NCBI GenBank assembly: GCA_003450555.1
Contig: DMFQ01000313.1
Span: 959 to 17,429 of the forward strand
Direction: 5' to 3'
Length of the DNA: 16,471 bases
DNA from: Ktedonobacter sp.
GTDB lineage: Bacteria > Chloroflexota > Ktedonobacteria > Ktedonobacterales > Ktedonobacteraceae
A program made the translations under genes and the position numbers. Of the stretch, positions 16,115-16,471 are shown piece after piece. The notes beneath the pieces were generated by a model that was given only the letters and a program-made list of their open reading frames with translations, was not told the origin of the DNA and made no database searches. The stretch's first letter is position 1, and the number at the start of each line of letters is the position of its first letter.

Positions 16115-16471
16115 ATGAAAGATATTTATGACGTAGTGATTGTGGGGGCAGGTCCAGGTGGTTCGGCTGCTGCGCACTACCTCTCGCTACAGGGCTTCAA
16201 TGTGCGGCTGCTCGATAAGTTTACTTTTCCGCGCGATAAGACGTGTGGCGATGCCTTGACACCACGTGCGCTGAGGGTACTGGACGAAATGGGTATGCTC
16301 GACGATCTGATACAGGTTGGTCATCACCTCGAAAAGGTAGCCTTCTTCGCGCCGAAAGGTCATGCAGTCACTGCACCGATTCCCCAAAAGGACAGCAGAT
16401 CCGGTCATTTACTCTTCATCCCACGGCTGGTACTCGACAACATGATTCTCGAACGTGCCCTGGCAAGTGGG
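16115..16471 (+). CDS. Geranylgeranyl-reductase-like FAD oxidoreductase (5' part only)
   Basis: The frame opens at ATG 16115 and stays open to the window edge (119 codons). Residues 6-17 hold a Rossmann FAD motif DVVIVGAGPGGS. An acidic D34 ends the second strand, and FPRDKTCGDALTPRAL (38-53) is the signature of the geranylgeranyl reductase branch of PHBH-fold flavoproteins. Members saturate prenyl chains of lipids or quinones, and related enzymes hydroxylate or epoxidise. The SD is poor, and translation may depend on the upstream synthase 57 nt away. That gap contains a small palindrome, GTAATACATTAC (16081-16092), of unknown meaning. The substrate is unknown; the pairing suggests a squalene- or phytoene-type product. 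Confidence 0.85.
   Translation, partial: MKDIYDVVIVGAGPGGSAAAHYLSLQGFNVRLLDKFTFPRDKTCGDALTPRALRVLDEMGMLDDLIQVGHHLEKVAFFAPKGHAVTAPIPQKDSRSGHLLFIPRLVLDNMILERALASG

Overview
The window is bacterial chromosomal DNA of moderate GC. It looks like Chloroflexota, most plausibly class Ktedonobacteria. This is inferred from gene style: a DUF2419-type queuosine salvage enzyme, a very large CHAT-NTPase-TPR protein, diverged cell-wall genes and a lineage-specific orphan. No rRNA or other phylogenetic marker confirms it.

Left to right, the window starts inside an APC-superfamily amino-acid permease on the minus strand (1-1601, 3' end cut off). A 217-232 bp divergent control region (1602 to about 1833) carries a promoter for each side and a dyad over the permease transcription start. 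A plus-strand cluster follows: queuosine-5'-phosphate hydrolase (1834-2868), murE (2881-4461), an unusual MraY with a long extra tail (4591-6585) and an unannotated 58-residue two-TM protein (6616-6792). Two of these genes make the lipid-linked peptidoglycan precursor.

Facing this cluster across an intrinsic terminator is a 1283-residue minus-strand protein (6816-10667). It joins a CHAT protease-like domain, a STAND/NB-ARC-like NTPase and about nine 40-residue TPRs, which is the plan of an NLR-like sensor/effector. Upstream on the same strand lies obg (10808-12112), the ribosome-associated GTPase.

A 490 bp divergent region (12113-12602) separates obg from a secreted phosphoesterase of the phospholipase C/acid phosphatase family (12603-14051). 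This region holds the clearest regulatory signal in the window: four helically phased CTTRR repeats directly upstream of a -10 box, resembling a PHO box. Convergent with it is an unrecognised 274-residue soluble protein (14117-14941).

The right end holds an isoprenoid pair on the plus strand: a squalene/phytoene synthase-family enzyme (15236-16057) and the first 119 codons of a geranylgeranyl-reductase-like flavoprotein (16115 to the window end). I saw no tRNA, rRNA, CRISPR array, insertion sequence or integrase.
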